The notes under the pieces: model-generated
Told to the model about the DNA's origin: nothing
Databases searched by the model: none
Seen by the model: only the letters and a program-made list of their open reading frames with translations
Shown here: one piece after another, positions 11,201 through 23,933 of the stretch
How positions within the stretch are numbered: position 1 is the first letter of the stretch
Layout of the letters: every line of letters starts with the position of its first letter
Assembly (NCBI RefSeq): GCF_051020975.1
Contig: NW_027478168.1
Span: forward strand, 7,316,001 to 7,380,000
Length of the DNA stretch: 64,000 nucleotides
Origin: Osmia lignaria lignaria
Lineage: Eukaryota > Arthropoda > Insecta > Hymenoptera > Megachilidae
Direction: 5' to 3'
Made by a program: the position numbers and the translations under genes

Positions 11201-14200
11201 TTTCTGTATCCCTATTATGTTGGTGCGGTTTCGGAACTTTTAAATATCTCGATATATCTCGAAAACTACGCTTCTGATCAAAAAATATCATAGAACATAA
11301 AAAGTAGGAAACTTCATTCTCTACAAAAAAGGTCTCTTAACATTTTACCATAGCTCGCTTCGTTTCCGAGATATTTGCAGATTTATCTCAAGGGAAGGGG
11401 CCTGACGGACATATTTCGAGATATTTCTTCTTCTTGTTGTTCTTCTTCTGCACAGCTAAGCTGGAAGTGGCATTTGCGGCTCGCACTAGTGCAGAGTTAT
11501 CTCAGAGAAAGGGGCCACGGTGTTTCTGTATCTCTATTATGTTGGTGCGGCTTCGGAACTTTTAAATATCTCGATATATCTCGAAAACTACGCTTCTGAT
11601 CAAAAAATATCATAGAACATAAATTGTAGGAAACATAATTCTCTACAAAAAAGGTCTCTTAACATTTTGCCATAGCTCGCTTCGTTTCCGAGATATTTGC
11701 AGATTTATCTCAAGGGAAGGGGCCTGACGGACATATTTCGAGATATTTCTTCTTCTTGTTGTTCTTCTTCTGCACAGCTAAACTGGAAGTGGCATTTCCA
11801 GCTCGCAATAGTGCAGAGTTATTTCAAAGAGAGGGGCCACGGTGTTTCTGTATCTCTATTATGTTGGTGCGGCTTCGGAACTTTTAAATATCTTGATATA
11901 TCTCGAGAACTACGCATCTGATCAAAAAATATCATAGAACATAAAAAGTAGGAAACTTAATTCTCTACAAAAAAGGTCTCTCAACATTTTGCCATAGCTC
12001 GCTTCGTTTCCGAGATATTTGCAGATTTATCTCAAGGGAAGGGGCCTGACGGACATATTTCGAGACATTTCTTCTTCTTGTTGTTCTTCTTCTGCACAGC
12101 TAAGCTGGAAGTGGCATTTGCGGCTCGCACTAGTGCAGAGTTATCTCAAAGAAAGGGGCCACGGTGTTTCTGTATCTCTATTATGTTGGTGCGGCTTCGG
12201 AACTTTTAAATATCTCGATATATCTCGAAAACTACGCTTCTGATCAAAAGATATCATAGAACATAAATTGTAGGAAACATAATTCTCTACAAAAAAGGTC
12301 TCTTAACATTTTGCCATAGCTCGCTTCGTTTCCGAGATATTTGCAGATATATCTCAAGGGAAGGGGCCTGACGGACATATTTCGAGATATTTCTTCTTCT
12401 TGTTGTTCTTCTTCTGCACAGCTAAGCTGGAAGTGGCATTTGCGGCTCGCACTAGTGCAGAGTTATCTCAAAGAAAGGGGCCACGGTGTTTCTATATCTC
12501 TATTATGTTGGTGCGGCTTCGGAACTTTTAAATATCTCGATATATCTCGAAAACTACGCTTCTGATCAAAAAATATCATAGAACATAAATTGTAGGAAAC
12601 ATAATTCTCTACAAAAAAGGTCTCTTAACATTTTGCCATAGCTAGCTTCGTTTCCGAGATATTTGCAGATATATCTCAAGGGAAGGGGCCTGACGGACAT
12701 ATTTCGAGATATTTCTTCTTCTTGTTGTTCTTCTTCTGCACAGCTAAGCTGGAAGTGGCATTTACAGCTCGCAATAGTGCAGAGTTATCTCAAAGAAAGG
12801 GGCCACGGTGTTTCTGTATCTCTATTATGTTGGTGCGGCTTCGGAACTTTTAAATATCTTGATATATCTCGAGAACTACGCATCTGATCAAAAAATATCA
12901 TAGAACATAAAAAGTAGGAAGCTTAATTCTCTACAAAAAAGGTCTCTTAACAATTGGCCATACCTCGCTTCGTTTCCGAGATATTTGCAGATTTATCTCA
13001 AGGGAAGGGGCCTGACGGACATATTTCGAGATATTTCTTCTTCTTGTTGTTCTTCTTCTGCACAGCTAAGCTGGAAGTGGCATTTGCGGCTCGCACTAGT
13101 GCAGAGTTATCTCAAAGAAAGGGGCCACGGTGTTTCTGTATCCCTATTATGTTGGTGCGGTTTCGGAACTTTTAAATATCTCGATATATCTCGAGAACTA
13201 CGCTTCTGATCAAAAAATATCGTAGAACATAAATTGTAGGAAACTTAATTCTCTACAAAAAAGGTCTCTTAACAATTGGCCATAGCTCGCTTCGTTTCCG
13301 AGATATTTGCAGATTTATCTCAAGGGAAGGGGCCTGACGGACATATTTCGAGATATTTCTTCTTCTTGTTGTTCTTCTTCTGCACAGCTAAGCTGGAAGT
13401 GGCATTTACAGCTCGCAATACTGCAGAGTTATCTCAAAGAAAGGGGCCACGGTGTTTCTGTATCCCTATTATGTTGGTGCGGCTTCGGAACTTTTAAATA
13501 TCTCGATATATCTCGAAAACTACGCTTCTGATCAAAAAATATCATAGAACATAAAAAGTAGGAAACTTAATTCTCTACAAAAAAGGTCTCTTAACATTTT
13601 ACCATAGCTCGCTTCGTTTCCGAGATATTTGCAGATTTATCTCAAGGGAAGGGGCCTGACGGACATATTTCGAGATATTTCTTCTTCTTGTTGTTCTTCT
13701 TCTGCACAGCTAAGCTGGAAGTGGCATTTGCGGCTCGCACTAGTGCAGAGTTATCTCAGAGAAAGGGGCCACGGTGTTTCTGTATCTCTATTATGTTGGT
13801 GCGGCTTCGGAACTTTTAAATATCTCGATATATCTCGAAAACTACGCTTCTGATCAAAAAATATCATAGAACATAAATTGTAGGAAACATAATTCTCTAC
13901 AAAAAAGGTCTCTTAACATTTTGCCATAGCTCGCTTCGTTTCCGAGATATTTGCAGATTTATCTCAAGGGAAGGGGCCTGACGGACATATTTCGAGATAT
14001 TTCTTCTTCTTGTTGTTCTTCTTCTGCACAGCTAAACTGGAAGTGGCATTTCCAGCTCGCAATAGTGCAGAGTTATCTCAAAGAGAGGGGCCACGGTGTT
14101 TCTGTATCTCTATTATGTTGGTGCGGCTTCGGAACTTTTAAATATCTTGATATATCTCGAGAACTACGCATCTGATCAAAAAATATCATAGAACATAAAA

Positions 14201-16003
14201 AGTAGGAAACTTAATTCTCTACAAAAAAGGTCTCTCAACATTTTGCCATAGCTCGCTTCGTTTCCGAGATATTTGCAGATTTATCTCAAGGGAAGGGGCC
14301 TGACGGACATATTTCGAGACATTTCTTCTTCTTGTTGTTCTTCTTCTGCACAGCTAAGCTGGAAGTGGCATTTGCGGCTCGCACTAGTGCAGAATTATCT
14401 CAAAGAAAGGGGCCACGGTGTTTCTGTATCTCTATTATGTTGGTGCGGCTTCGGAACTTTTAAATATCTCGATATATCTCGAAAACTACGCTTCTGATCA
14501 AAAAATATCATAGAACATAAATTGTAGGAAACTTAATTCTCTACAAAAAAGGTCTCTTAACATTTTGCCATAGCTCGCTTCGTTTCCGAGATATTTGCAG
14601 ATTTATCTCAAGGGAAGGGGCCTGACGGACATATTTCGAGATATTTCTTCTTCTTGTTGTTCTTCTTCTGCACAGCTAAGCTGGAAGTGGCATTTGCGGC
14701 TCGCACTAGTGCAGAGTTATCTCAAAGAAAGGGGCCACGGTGTTTCTGTATCTCTATTATGTTGGTGCGGCTTCGGAACTTTTAAATATCTCGATATATC
14801 TCGAAAACTACGCTTCTGATCAAAAGATATCATAGAACATAAATTGTAGGAAACATAATTCTCTACAAAAAAGGTCTCTTAACATTTTGCCATAGCTCGC
14901 TTCGTTTCCGAGATATTTGCAGATTTATCTCAAGGGAAGGGGCCTGACGGACATATTTCGAGATATTTCTTCTTCTTGTTGTTCTTCTTCTGCACAGCTA
15001 AGCTGGAAGTGGCATTTGCGGCTCGCACTAGTGCAGAGTTATCTCAAAGAAAGGGGCCACGGTGTTTCTGTATCCCTATTATGTTGGTGCGGTTTCGGAA
15101 CTTTTAAATATCTCGATATATCTCGAAAACTACGCTTCTGATCAAAAAATATCATAGAACATAAAAAGTAGGAAACTTCATTCTCTACAAAAAAGGTCTC
15201 TTAACATTTTACCATAGCTCGCTTCGTTTCCGAGATATTTGCAGATTTATCTCAAGGGAAGGGGCCTGACGGACATATTTCGAGATATTTCTTCTTCTTG
15301 TTGTTCTTCTTCTGCACAGCTAAGCTGGAAGTGGCATTTGCGGCTCGCACTAGTGCAGAGTTATCTCAGAGAAAGGGGCCACGGTGTTTCTGTATCTCTA
15401 TTATGTTGGTGCGGCTTCGGAACTTTTAAATATCTCGATATATCTCGAAAACTACGCTTCTGATCAAAAAATATCATAGAACATAAATTGTAGGAAACAT
15501 AATTCTCTACAAAAAAGGTCTCTTAACATTTTGCCATAGCTCGCTTCGTTTCCGAGATATTTGCAGATTTATCTCAAGGGAAGGGGCCTGACGGACATAT
15601 TTCGAGATATTTCTTCTTCTTGTTGTTCTTCTTCTGCACAGCTAAACTGGAAGTGGCATTTCCAGCTCGCAATAGTGCAGAGTTATTTCAAAGAGAGGGG
15701 CCACGGTGTTTCTGTATCTCTATTATGTTGGTGCGGCTTCGGAACTTTTAAATATCTTGATATATCTCGAGAACTACGCATCTGATCAAAAAATATCATA
15801 GAACATAAAAAGTAGGAAACTTAATTCTCTACAAAAAAGGTCTCTCAACATTTTGCCATAGCTCGCTTCGTTTCCGAGATATTTGCAGATTTATCTCAAG
15901 GGAAGGGGCCTGACGGACATATTTCGAGACATTTCTTCTTCTTGTTGTTCTTCTTCTGCACAGCTAAGCTGGAAGTGGCATTTGCGGCTCGCACTAGTGC
16001 AGA
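8215..16003. repeat. Twelve-monomer duplication (3864 bp), apparently identical copies
   Basis: From about 8215 to 12139 the sequence matches about 12079 to 16003 at a spacing of 3864 bp (12 x 322). Every rare variant I checked occurs in both copies: TTTCTATATCTC, GCTAGCTTCG (8777 and 12641), GGAAGCTTAATT (9053 and 12917), CAATTGGCCATACC, GGTTTCGG, ATATCGTAG, AATACTGCAG, ACTTCATTC and TTATTTCAAAG. I found no difference inside the match. It starts after CTCCTTG at about 8212 and ends before the AGAATTATC at 16001, where 12137 onward reads AGAGTTATC. An older five-monomer period lies inside it (CTCAGAG at 9765, 11375, 13629 and 15239). Confidence 0.9.
9765..12340. repeat. Nested five-monomer period (1610 bp)
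   Basis: Monomers at 9765, 10087, 10409, 10731 and 11053 are followed by a similar series from 11375, 11697 and 12019. Shared marks are TTACCATAGC before 9765 and 11375, CTCAGAGAAAGG, the CATTTCC plus GAGAGGGGCC monomers at 10087 and 11697, and CGAGACATTTC at 10409 and 12019. The copies differ at several sites (TTATCTC against TTATTTC, AGAATTATC against AGAGTTATC). This period is therefore older than the 12-monomer duplication that contains it. Confidence 0.75.
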
Positions 16004-17815
16004 ATTATCTCAAAGAAAGGGGCCACGGTGTTTCTGTATCTCTATTATGTTGGTGCGGCTTCGGAACTTTTAAATATCTCGATATATCTCGAAAACTACG
16101 CTTCTGATCAAAAAATATCATAGAACATAAATTGTAGGAAACATAATTCTCTACAAAAAAGGTCTCTTAACATTTTGTCATAGCTCGCTTCGTTTCCGAG
16201 ATATTTGCAGATATATCTCAAGGGAAGGGGCCTGACGGACATATTTCGAGATATTTCTTCTTCTTGTTGTTCTTCTTCTGCACAGCTAAACTGGAAGTGG
16301 CATTTCCAGCTCGCAGTAGTGCAGAGTTATCTCAAAGAGAGGGGCCACGGTGTTTCTGTATCTCTATTATGTTGGTGCGGCTTCGGAACTTTTAAATATC
16401 TTGATATATCTCGAGAACTACGCATTTGATCAAAAAATATCATAGAAGATAAAAAGTAGGAACCTTAATTCTCTACAAAAAAGGTCTCTTAACATTTTGC
16501 CATAGCTCGCTTCGTTTCCGAGATATTTGCAGATTTATCTCAAGGGAAGGGGCCTGACGGACATATTTCGAGATATTTCTTCTTCTTGTTGTTCTTCTTC
16601 TGCACAGCTAAGCTGGAAGTGGCATTTGCGGCTCGCACTAGTGCAGAGTTATCTCGAAGAATGGGGCCACGGTGTTTCTGTATCTCTATTATGTTGGTGC
16701 GGCTTCGGAACTTTTAAATATCTCGATATATCTCGAAAACTACGCTTCTGATCAAAAGATATCATAGAACATAAATTGTAGGAAACATAATTCTCTACAA
16801 AAAAGGTCTCTTAACATTTTGCCATAGCTCGCTTCGTTTCCGAGATATTTGCAGATTTATCTCAAGGGAAGGGGCCTGACGGACATATTTCGAGATATTT
16901 CTTCTTCTTGTTGTTCTTCTTCTGCACAGCTAAGCTGGAAGTGGCATTTGCGGCTCGCACTAGTGCAGAGTTATCTCAAAGAAAGGGGCCACGGTGTTTC
17001 TGTATCTCTATTATGTTGGTGCGGCTTCGGAACTTTTAAATATCTCGATATATCTCGAAAACTACGCTTCTGATCAAAAAATATCATAGAACATAAATTG
17101 TAGGAAACATAATTCTCTACAAAAAAGGTCTCTTAACATTTTGTCATAGCTCGCTTCGTTTCCGAGATATTTGCAGATATATCTCAAGGGAAGGGGCCTG
17201 ACGGACATATTTCGAGATATTTCTTCTTCTTGTTGTTCTTCTTCTGCACAGCTAAACTGGAAGTGGCATTTCCAGCTCGCAGTAGTGCAGAGTTATCTCA
17301 AAGAGAGGGGCCACGGTGTTTCTGTATCTCTATTATGTTGGTGCGGCTTCGGAACTTTTAAATATCTTGATATATCTCGAGAACTACGCATTTGATCAAA
17401 AAATATCATAGAAGATAAAAAGTAGGAACCTTAATTCTCTACAAAAAAGGTCTCTTAACATTTTGCCATAGCTCGCTTCGTTTCCGAGATATTTGCAGAT
17501 TTATCTCAAGGGAAGGGGCCTGACGGACATATTTCGAGATATTTCTTCTTCTTGTTGTTCTTCTTCTGCACAGCTAAGCTGGAAGTGGCATTTGCGGCTC
17601 GCACTAGTGCAGAGTTATCTCAAAGAAAGGGGCCACGGTGTTTCTGTATCTCTATTATGTTGGTGCGGCTTCGGAACTTTTAAATATCTCGATATATCTC
17701 GAAAACTACGCTTCTGATCAAAAGATATCATAGAACATAAATTGTAGGAAACATAATTCTCTACAAAAAAGGTCTCTTAACATTTTGCCATAGCTCGCTT
17801 CGTTTCCGAGATATT
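16004..17815. repeat. Three-monomer spaced duplication (966 bp)
   Basis: About 16005-16840 matches about 16971-17806 at a spacing of 966 bp. Shared rare variants are TTTTGTCATAGC, the GCAGTAGTG core in a CATTTCC monomer (16205 and 17171), GCATTTGATC, and AGAAGATAAAAAGTAGGAACC. One cluster of differences lies inside: CTCGAAGAATGGGG near 16655 against CTCAAAGAAAGGGG near 17621. Confidence 0.8.
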
Positions 17816-18136
17816 TGCAGATTTATCTCAAGGGAAGTGGCCTGACGGACATATTTCGAGATATTTCTTCTTCTTGTTGTTCTTCTTCTGCACAGCTAAG
17901 CTGGAAGTGGCATTTGCGGCTCGCTCTAGTGCAGAGTTATCTCAAAGAAAGGGGCCACGGTAGTTCTGTATCTCTATTATGTTGGTGCGGCTTCGGAACT
18001 TTTAAATATCTCGATATATCTCGAGAACTACGCTTCTGATCAAAAAATATCATAGAACGTAAATTGTAGGAAACATTATTCTCTACAAAAAAGGTCTCTT
18101 AACATTTTGCCATAGCTCGCTTCGTTTCCGAGATAT

Positions 18137-18459
18137 TTGCAGATTCATCTCAAGGGAAGGGGTCTGACGGACATATTTCGAGATATTTCTTCTTCTTGTT
18201 GTTCTTCAATCTGCACAGCTAAGCTGGACGTGGCATTTACAGCTCGCAATAGTGCAGAGTTATCTCAAAGAAAGGGGCCACGGTGTTTCTGTATCTCTAT
18301 TATGTTGGTGCGGCTTCGGAACTTTTAAATATCTTGATATATCTCGAGAACTACGCATCTGATCAAAAAATATCATACAACATAAAAAGTAGGAAACTTA
18401 ATTCTCTACAAATAAGGTCTCTTAACATTTTGCCATAGCTCGCTTCGTTTCCGAGATAT
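18137..18459. repeat. 323-bp monomer, second independent case
   Basis: The 3' end of the triplet tract reads GTTCTTCAATCTGC near 18208, in place of GTTCTTCTTCTGC, which adds one base. The monomer also carries GATTCATCTC, GGGGTCTGACG and CTGGACGTGG. GATTCATCTC and GGGGTCTGACG recur at 21358 without the extra base, so the length change came after that subfamily formed, or was removed by exchange. Confidence 0.85.
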
Positions 18460-18599
18460 TTGCAGATATATCTCAAGGGAAGGGGCCTGACGGACATTTT
18501 TCGAGATATTTCTTCTTCTTGTTGTTCTTCTTCTGCACAGCTAAGCTGGAAGTGGCATTTGCAGCTCGCAATAGTGCAGAGTTATCTCGAAGAAAGGGG

Positions 18600-21500
18600 C
18601 CACGGTGTTTCTGTATCTCTATTATGTTGGTGCGGCTTCGGAACTTTTAGATATCTTGATATATCTCGAGAACTACGCATCTGATCAAAAAATATCATAG
18701 AACATAAAAAGTAGGAAACTTAATTCTCTACAAAAAAGGTCTCTTAACATTTTGCCATAGCTCGCTTCGTTTCCGAGATATTTGCAGATTTATCTCAAGG
18801 GAAGGGGCCTGACGGACATATTTCGAGATATTTCTTCTTTTTGTTGTTCTTCTTCTGCACAGCTAAGCTGGAAGTGGCATTTGCAGCTCGCAATAGTGCA
18901 GAGTTATCTCAAAGAAAGGGGCCACGGTGTTTCTGTATCTCTATTATGTTGGTGCGGCTTCGGAACTTTTAAATATCTCGATATATCTCGAAAACTACGC
19001 TTCTGATCAAAAAATATCATAGAACATAAATTGTAGGAAACATAATTCTCTACAAAAAACGTCTCTTAACATTTTGCCATAGCTCGCTTCGTTTCCGAGA
19101 TATTTGCAGATTCAGCTCAAAGGAACTGGCCTGACGGACATATTTCGAGATATTTTTTCTTCTTGTTGTTCTTCCTCTGCACAGCTAAGCTGGAAGTGGC
19201 ATCTGCAGCTCGCAATAGTGCAGAGTTATCTCAAAGAAAGGGGCCACGGTGTTTCTGTATCTCTATTATGTTGGTGCGGCTTCGGAACTTTTAAATATCT
19301 TGATATATCTCGAGAACTACGCATCTGATCAAAAAATATCATAGAACATAAAAAGTAGGAAACTTAATTCTCTACAAAAAAGGTCTCTTAACATTTTGCC
19401 ATAGCTCGCTTCGTTTCCGAGATATTTGCATATTTATCTCAAGGGAAGGGGCCTGACGGACATATTTCGAGATATTTCTTCTTCTTGTTGTTCTTCTTCT
19501 GCACAGCTAAGCTGGAAGTGGCATTTGCGGCTCGCACTAGTACAGAGTTATCTCAAAGAAAGGGGCCACGGTGTTTCTGTATCTCTATTATGTTGGTGCG
19601 GCTTCGGAACTTTTAAACATCTTGATGTATCTCGAGAACTACGCTTCTGATCAAAAAATATCATAGAACGTAAATTGTAGGAAACATTATTCTCTACAAA
19701 AAAGGTCTCTTAACATTTTGCCATAGCTCGCTTCGTTTCCGAGATATTTGCAGATTCAGCTCAAAGGAACGGGCCTGACGGACATATTTCGAGATACTTC
19801 TTCTTCTTGTTGTTCTTCTTCTGCACAGCTAAGCTGGAAGTGGCATTTGCGGCTCGCACTAGTGCAGAGTTATCTCAAAGAAAGGGGCCACGGTGTTTCT
19901 GTATCTCTATTATGTTGGTGCGGCTTCGGAACTTTTAAATATCTCGATATATCTCGAAAACTACGCTTCTGATCAAAAAATATCATAGAACATAAATTGT
20001 AGGAAACATAATTCTCTACAAAAAAGGTCTCTCAACATTTTGCCATAGCTCACTTCGTTTCCGAGGTATTTGCAGATATATCTCAAGGGAAGGGGCCTGA
20101 CGGACATATTTCGAGATATTTCTTCTTCTTGTTGTCCTTCTTCTGCACAGCTAAGCTGGAAGTGGCATTTACAGCTCGCAATAGTGCAGAGTTATCTCAA
20201 AGAAAGGGGCCACGGTGTTTCTGTATCTCTATTATGTTGGTGCGGCTTCGGAACTTTTAAATATCTTGATATATCTCGAGAACTACGCATCTGATCAAAA
20301 AATATCATAGAACATGAAAAGTAGGAAACTTAATTCTCTACAAAAAAGGTCTCTTAACATTTTGCCATAGCTCGCTTCGTTTCCGAGATATTTGCAGATT
20401 TATCTCAAGGGAAGGGGCCTGACGGACATATTTCGAGATATTTCTTCTTCTTGTTGTTCTTCTTCTGCACAGCTTAGCTGGAAGTGGCATTTGCAGCTCG
20501 CAATAGTGCAGAGTTATCTCAAAGAAAGGGGCCACGGTGTTTCTGTATCTCTATTATGTTGGTGCGGCTTCGGAACTTTTAAATATCTCGATATATCTCG
20601 AAAACTACGCTTCTGATCAAAAAATATCATAGAACATAAATTGTAGGAAACATAATTCTCTACAAAAAACGTCTCTTAACATTTTGCCATAGCTCGCTTC
20701 GTTTCCGAGATATTTGCAGATTTATCTCAAGGGAAGGGGCCTGACGGACATATTTCGAGATATTTCTTCTTCTTGTTGTTCTTCCTCTGCACAGCTAAGC
20801 TGGAAGTGGCATCTGCAGCTCGCAATAGTGCAGAGTTATCTCAAAGAAAGGGGCCACGGTGTTTCTGTATCTCTATTATGTTGGTGCGGCTTCGGAACTT
20901 TTAAATATCTTGATATATCTCGAGAACTACGCATCTGATCAAAAAATATCATAGAACATAAATTGTAGGAAACTTAATTCTCTACAAAAAAGGTCTCTAA
21001 ACATTTTGCCATAGCTCGCTTCGTTTCCGAGATATTTGCATATTTATCTCAAGGGAAGGGGCCTGACGGACATATTTCGAGATATTTCTTCTTCTTGTCG
21101 TTCTTCTTCTGCACAGCTAAGCTGGAAGTGGCATTTGCGGCTCGCACTAGTGCAGAGTTATCTCAAAGAAAGGGGCCACGGTGTTTCTGTATCTCTATTA
21201 TGTTGGTGCGGCTTCGGAACTTTTAAATATCTTGATATATCTCGAGAACTACGCTTCTGATCAAAAAATATCATAGAACGTAAATTGTAGGAAACATTAT
21301 TCTCTACAAAAAAGGTCTCTTAACATTTTGCCATAGCTCGCTTCGTTTCGGAGATATTTGCAGATTCATCTCAAGGGAAGGGGTCTGACGGACATATTTC
21401 GAGATATTTCTTCTTCTTGTTGTTCTTCTTCTGCACAGCTAAGCTCGAAGTGGCATTTGCAGCTCGCAATAGTGCAGAGTTATCTCAAAGAAAGAGGCCA

Positions 21501-23855
21501 CGGTGTTTCTGTACCTCTATTATGTTGGTGCAGCTTCGGAACTTTTAAATATCTTGATATATCTCGAGAACTACGCATCTGATCAAAAAATATCATCGAA
21601 CATAAAAAGTAGGAAACATAATTCTCTACAAAAAAGGTCTCTTAACATTTTGCCATAGCTCGCTTCGTTTCCGAGATATTTGCAGATTCAACTCAAAGGA
21701 ACTGGCCTGACGGACATATTTCGAGATATTTCTTCTTCTTGTTGTTCTTCCTCTGCACAGCTAAGCTGGAAGTGGCATTTGCAGCTCGCAATAGTGCAGT
21801 GTTATCTCAAAGAAAGGGGCCACGGTGTTTCTGTATCTCTATTATGTTGGTGCGGCTTCGGAACTTTTAAATATCTCGATATATCTCGAAAACTACGCTT
21901 CTGATCAAAAAATATCATAGAAGATAAAAAGTAGCAAACTTAATTCTCTACAAAAAAGGTCTCTTAACATTTTGCCATAACTCGCTTCGTTTCCGAGATA
22001 TTTGCAGATTTATCTCAAGGGAAGGGTCCTGATGGACATATTTCGAGATATTTCTTCTTCTTGTTGTTCTTCTTCTGCACAGCTAAACTGGAAGTGGCAT
22101 TTCCAGCTCGCAATCGTGCAGAGTTATCTCAAAGAAACGGGCCACGGTGTTTCTGTATCTCTATTATGTTGGTGCGGCTTCGGAACTTTTAGATATCTTG
22201 ATATATCTCGAGAACTACGCATCTGATCAAAAAATATCATAGAACATAAAAAGTAGGAAACTTAATTCTCTACAAAAAAGGTCTCTTAACATTTTGCCAT
22301 AGCTCGCTTCGTTTCCGAGATATTTGCAGATTTATCTCAAGGGAAGGGGCCTGACGGACATATTTCGAGATATTTCTTCTTTTTGTTGTTCTTCTTCTGC
22401 ACAGCTAAGCTGGAAGTGGCATTTGCAGCTCGCAATAGTGCAGAGTTATCTCAAAGAAAGGGGCCACGGTGTTTCTGTATCTCTATTATGTTGGTGCGGC
22501 TTCGGAACTTTTAAATATCTCGATATATCTCGAAAACTACGCTTCTGATCAAAAAATATCATAGAACATAAATTGTAGGAAACATAATTCTCTACAAAAA
22601 ACGTCTCTTAACATTTTGCCATAGCTCGCTTCGTTTCCGAGATATTTGCAGATTCAGCTCAAAGGAACTGGCCTGACGGACATATTTCGAGATATTTTTT
22701 CTTCTTGTTGTTCTTCCTCTGCACAGCTAAGCTGGAAGTGGCATCTGCAGCTCGCAATAGTGCAGAGTTATCTCAAAGAAAGGGGCCACGGTGTTTCTGT
22801 ATCTCTATTATGTTGGTGCGGCTTCGGAACTTTTAAATATCTTGATATATCTCGAGAACTACGCATCTGATCAAAAAATATCATAGGACATAAAAAGTAG
22901 GAAACTTAATTCTCTACAAAAAAGGTCTCTTAACATTTTGCCATAGCTCGCTTCGTTTCCGAGATATTTGCATATTTATCTCAAGGGAAGGGGCCTGACG
23001 GACATATTTCGAGATATTTCTTCTTCTTGTTGTTCTTCTTCTGCACAGCTAAGCTGGAAGTGGCATTTGCGGCTCGCACTAGTGCAGAGTTATCTCAAAG
23101 AAAGGGGCCACGGTGTTACTGTATCTCTATTATGTTGGTGCGGCTTCGGAACTTTTAAACATCTTGATATATCTCGAGAACTACGCTTCTGATCAAAAAA
23201 TATCATAGAACGTAAATTGTAGGAAACATTATTCTCTACAAAAAAGGTCTCTTAACATTTTGCCATAGCTCGCTTCGTTTCCGAGATATTTGCAGATTCA
23301 GCTCAAAGGAACGGGCCTGACGGACATATTTCGAGATACTTCTTCTTCTTGTTGTTCTTCTTCTGCACAGCTAAGCTGGAAGTGGCATTTGCGGCTCGCA
23401 CTAGTGCAGAGTTATCTCAAAGAAAGGGGCCACGGTGTTTCTGTATCTCTATTATGTTGGTGCGGCTTCGGAACTTTTAAATATCTCGATATATCTCGAA
23501 AACTACGCTTCTGATCAAAAAATATCATAGAACATAAATTGTAGGAAACATAATTCTCTACAAAAAAGGTCTCTCAACATTTTGCCATAGCTCACTTCGT
23601 TTCCGAGATATTTGCAGATATATCTCAAGGGAAGGGGCCTGACGGACATATTTCGAGATATTTCTTCTTCTTGTTGTCCTTCTTCTGCACAGCTAAGCTG
23701 GAAGTGGCATTTACAGCTCGCAATAGTGCAGAGTTATCTCAAAGAAAGGGGCCACGGTGTTTCTGTATCTCTATTATGTTGGTGCGGCTTCGGAACTTTT
23801 AAATATCTTGATATATCTCGAGAACTACGCATCTGATCAAAAAATATCATAGAAC
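18600..23855. repeat. Segment copied 11 monomers away (3542 bp spacing)
   Basis: About 18600-20313 matches about 22142-23855. Shared rare variants are TTTAGATATC, TTCTTTTTGTTG (18782 and 22324), AAAACGTCTC, GATTCAGCTCAAAGGAAC, GATATTTTTTC, CATCTGCAGC, TTTAAACATC, CGAGATACTTC and TTGTCCTTC. At least five differences are visible: TGATGTATC against TGATATATC, ACTAGTACAG against ACTAGTGCAG, TTTCTG against TTACTG, TAGAAC against TAGGAC, and CGAGGTATT against CGAGATATT. The intervening monomers (20392-22001) are not repeated downstream, so this is a partial copy and not a full 11-monomer tandem repeat. Confidence 0.8.
19104..23611. repeat. Local subfamily with TCAAAGGAAC in the first GGGGCC box
   Basis: Five monomers (19104, 19748, 21680, 22646 and 23290) replace TATCTCAAGGGAAGGGGCC with a version reading CAGCTCAAAGGAAC or CAACTCAAAGGAAC, followed by TGGCC or GGGCC. 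The linked changes lie within about 20 bases. The subfamily occurs nowhere else in the window. Confidence 0.85.
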
Positions 23856-23933
23856 ATAAAGAGTAGGAAACCTAATTTTCTACAAAAAAGGTCTCTTAAC
23901 ATTTTGCCGTAGCTCGCTTCGTTTCCGAGATAT

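Larger units (their letters stand above)
1..23600. repeat. Array domain 1: mixed ACTAG-core and AATAG-core monomers
   Basis: Thirty-seven of the 73 monomers starting between 110 and 23290 carry the core GGCTCGC followed by ACTAG, GCTAG, TCTAG or TCTAG-like bases; the others carry AGCTCGC followed by AATAG, or rarely AGTAG, ATCGT or ATACT. ACTAG-core monomers usually end CGAAAACTACGCTTCTG or CGAGAACTACGCTTCTG. The last ACTAG-core monomer starts at 23290. Several variants common later are absent here: TATGTTTGTGCGG, TTTCTTATTC, GATTTAGCTC and the CACGTG deletion. Confidence 0.85.
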
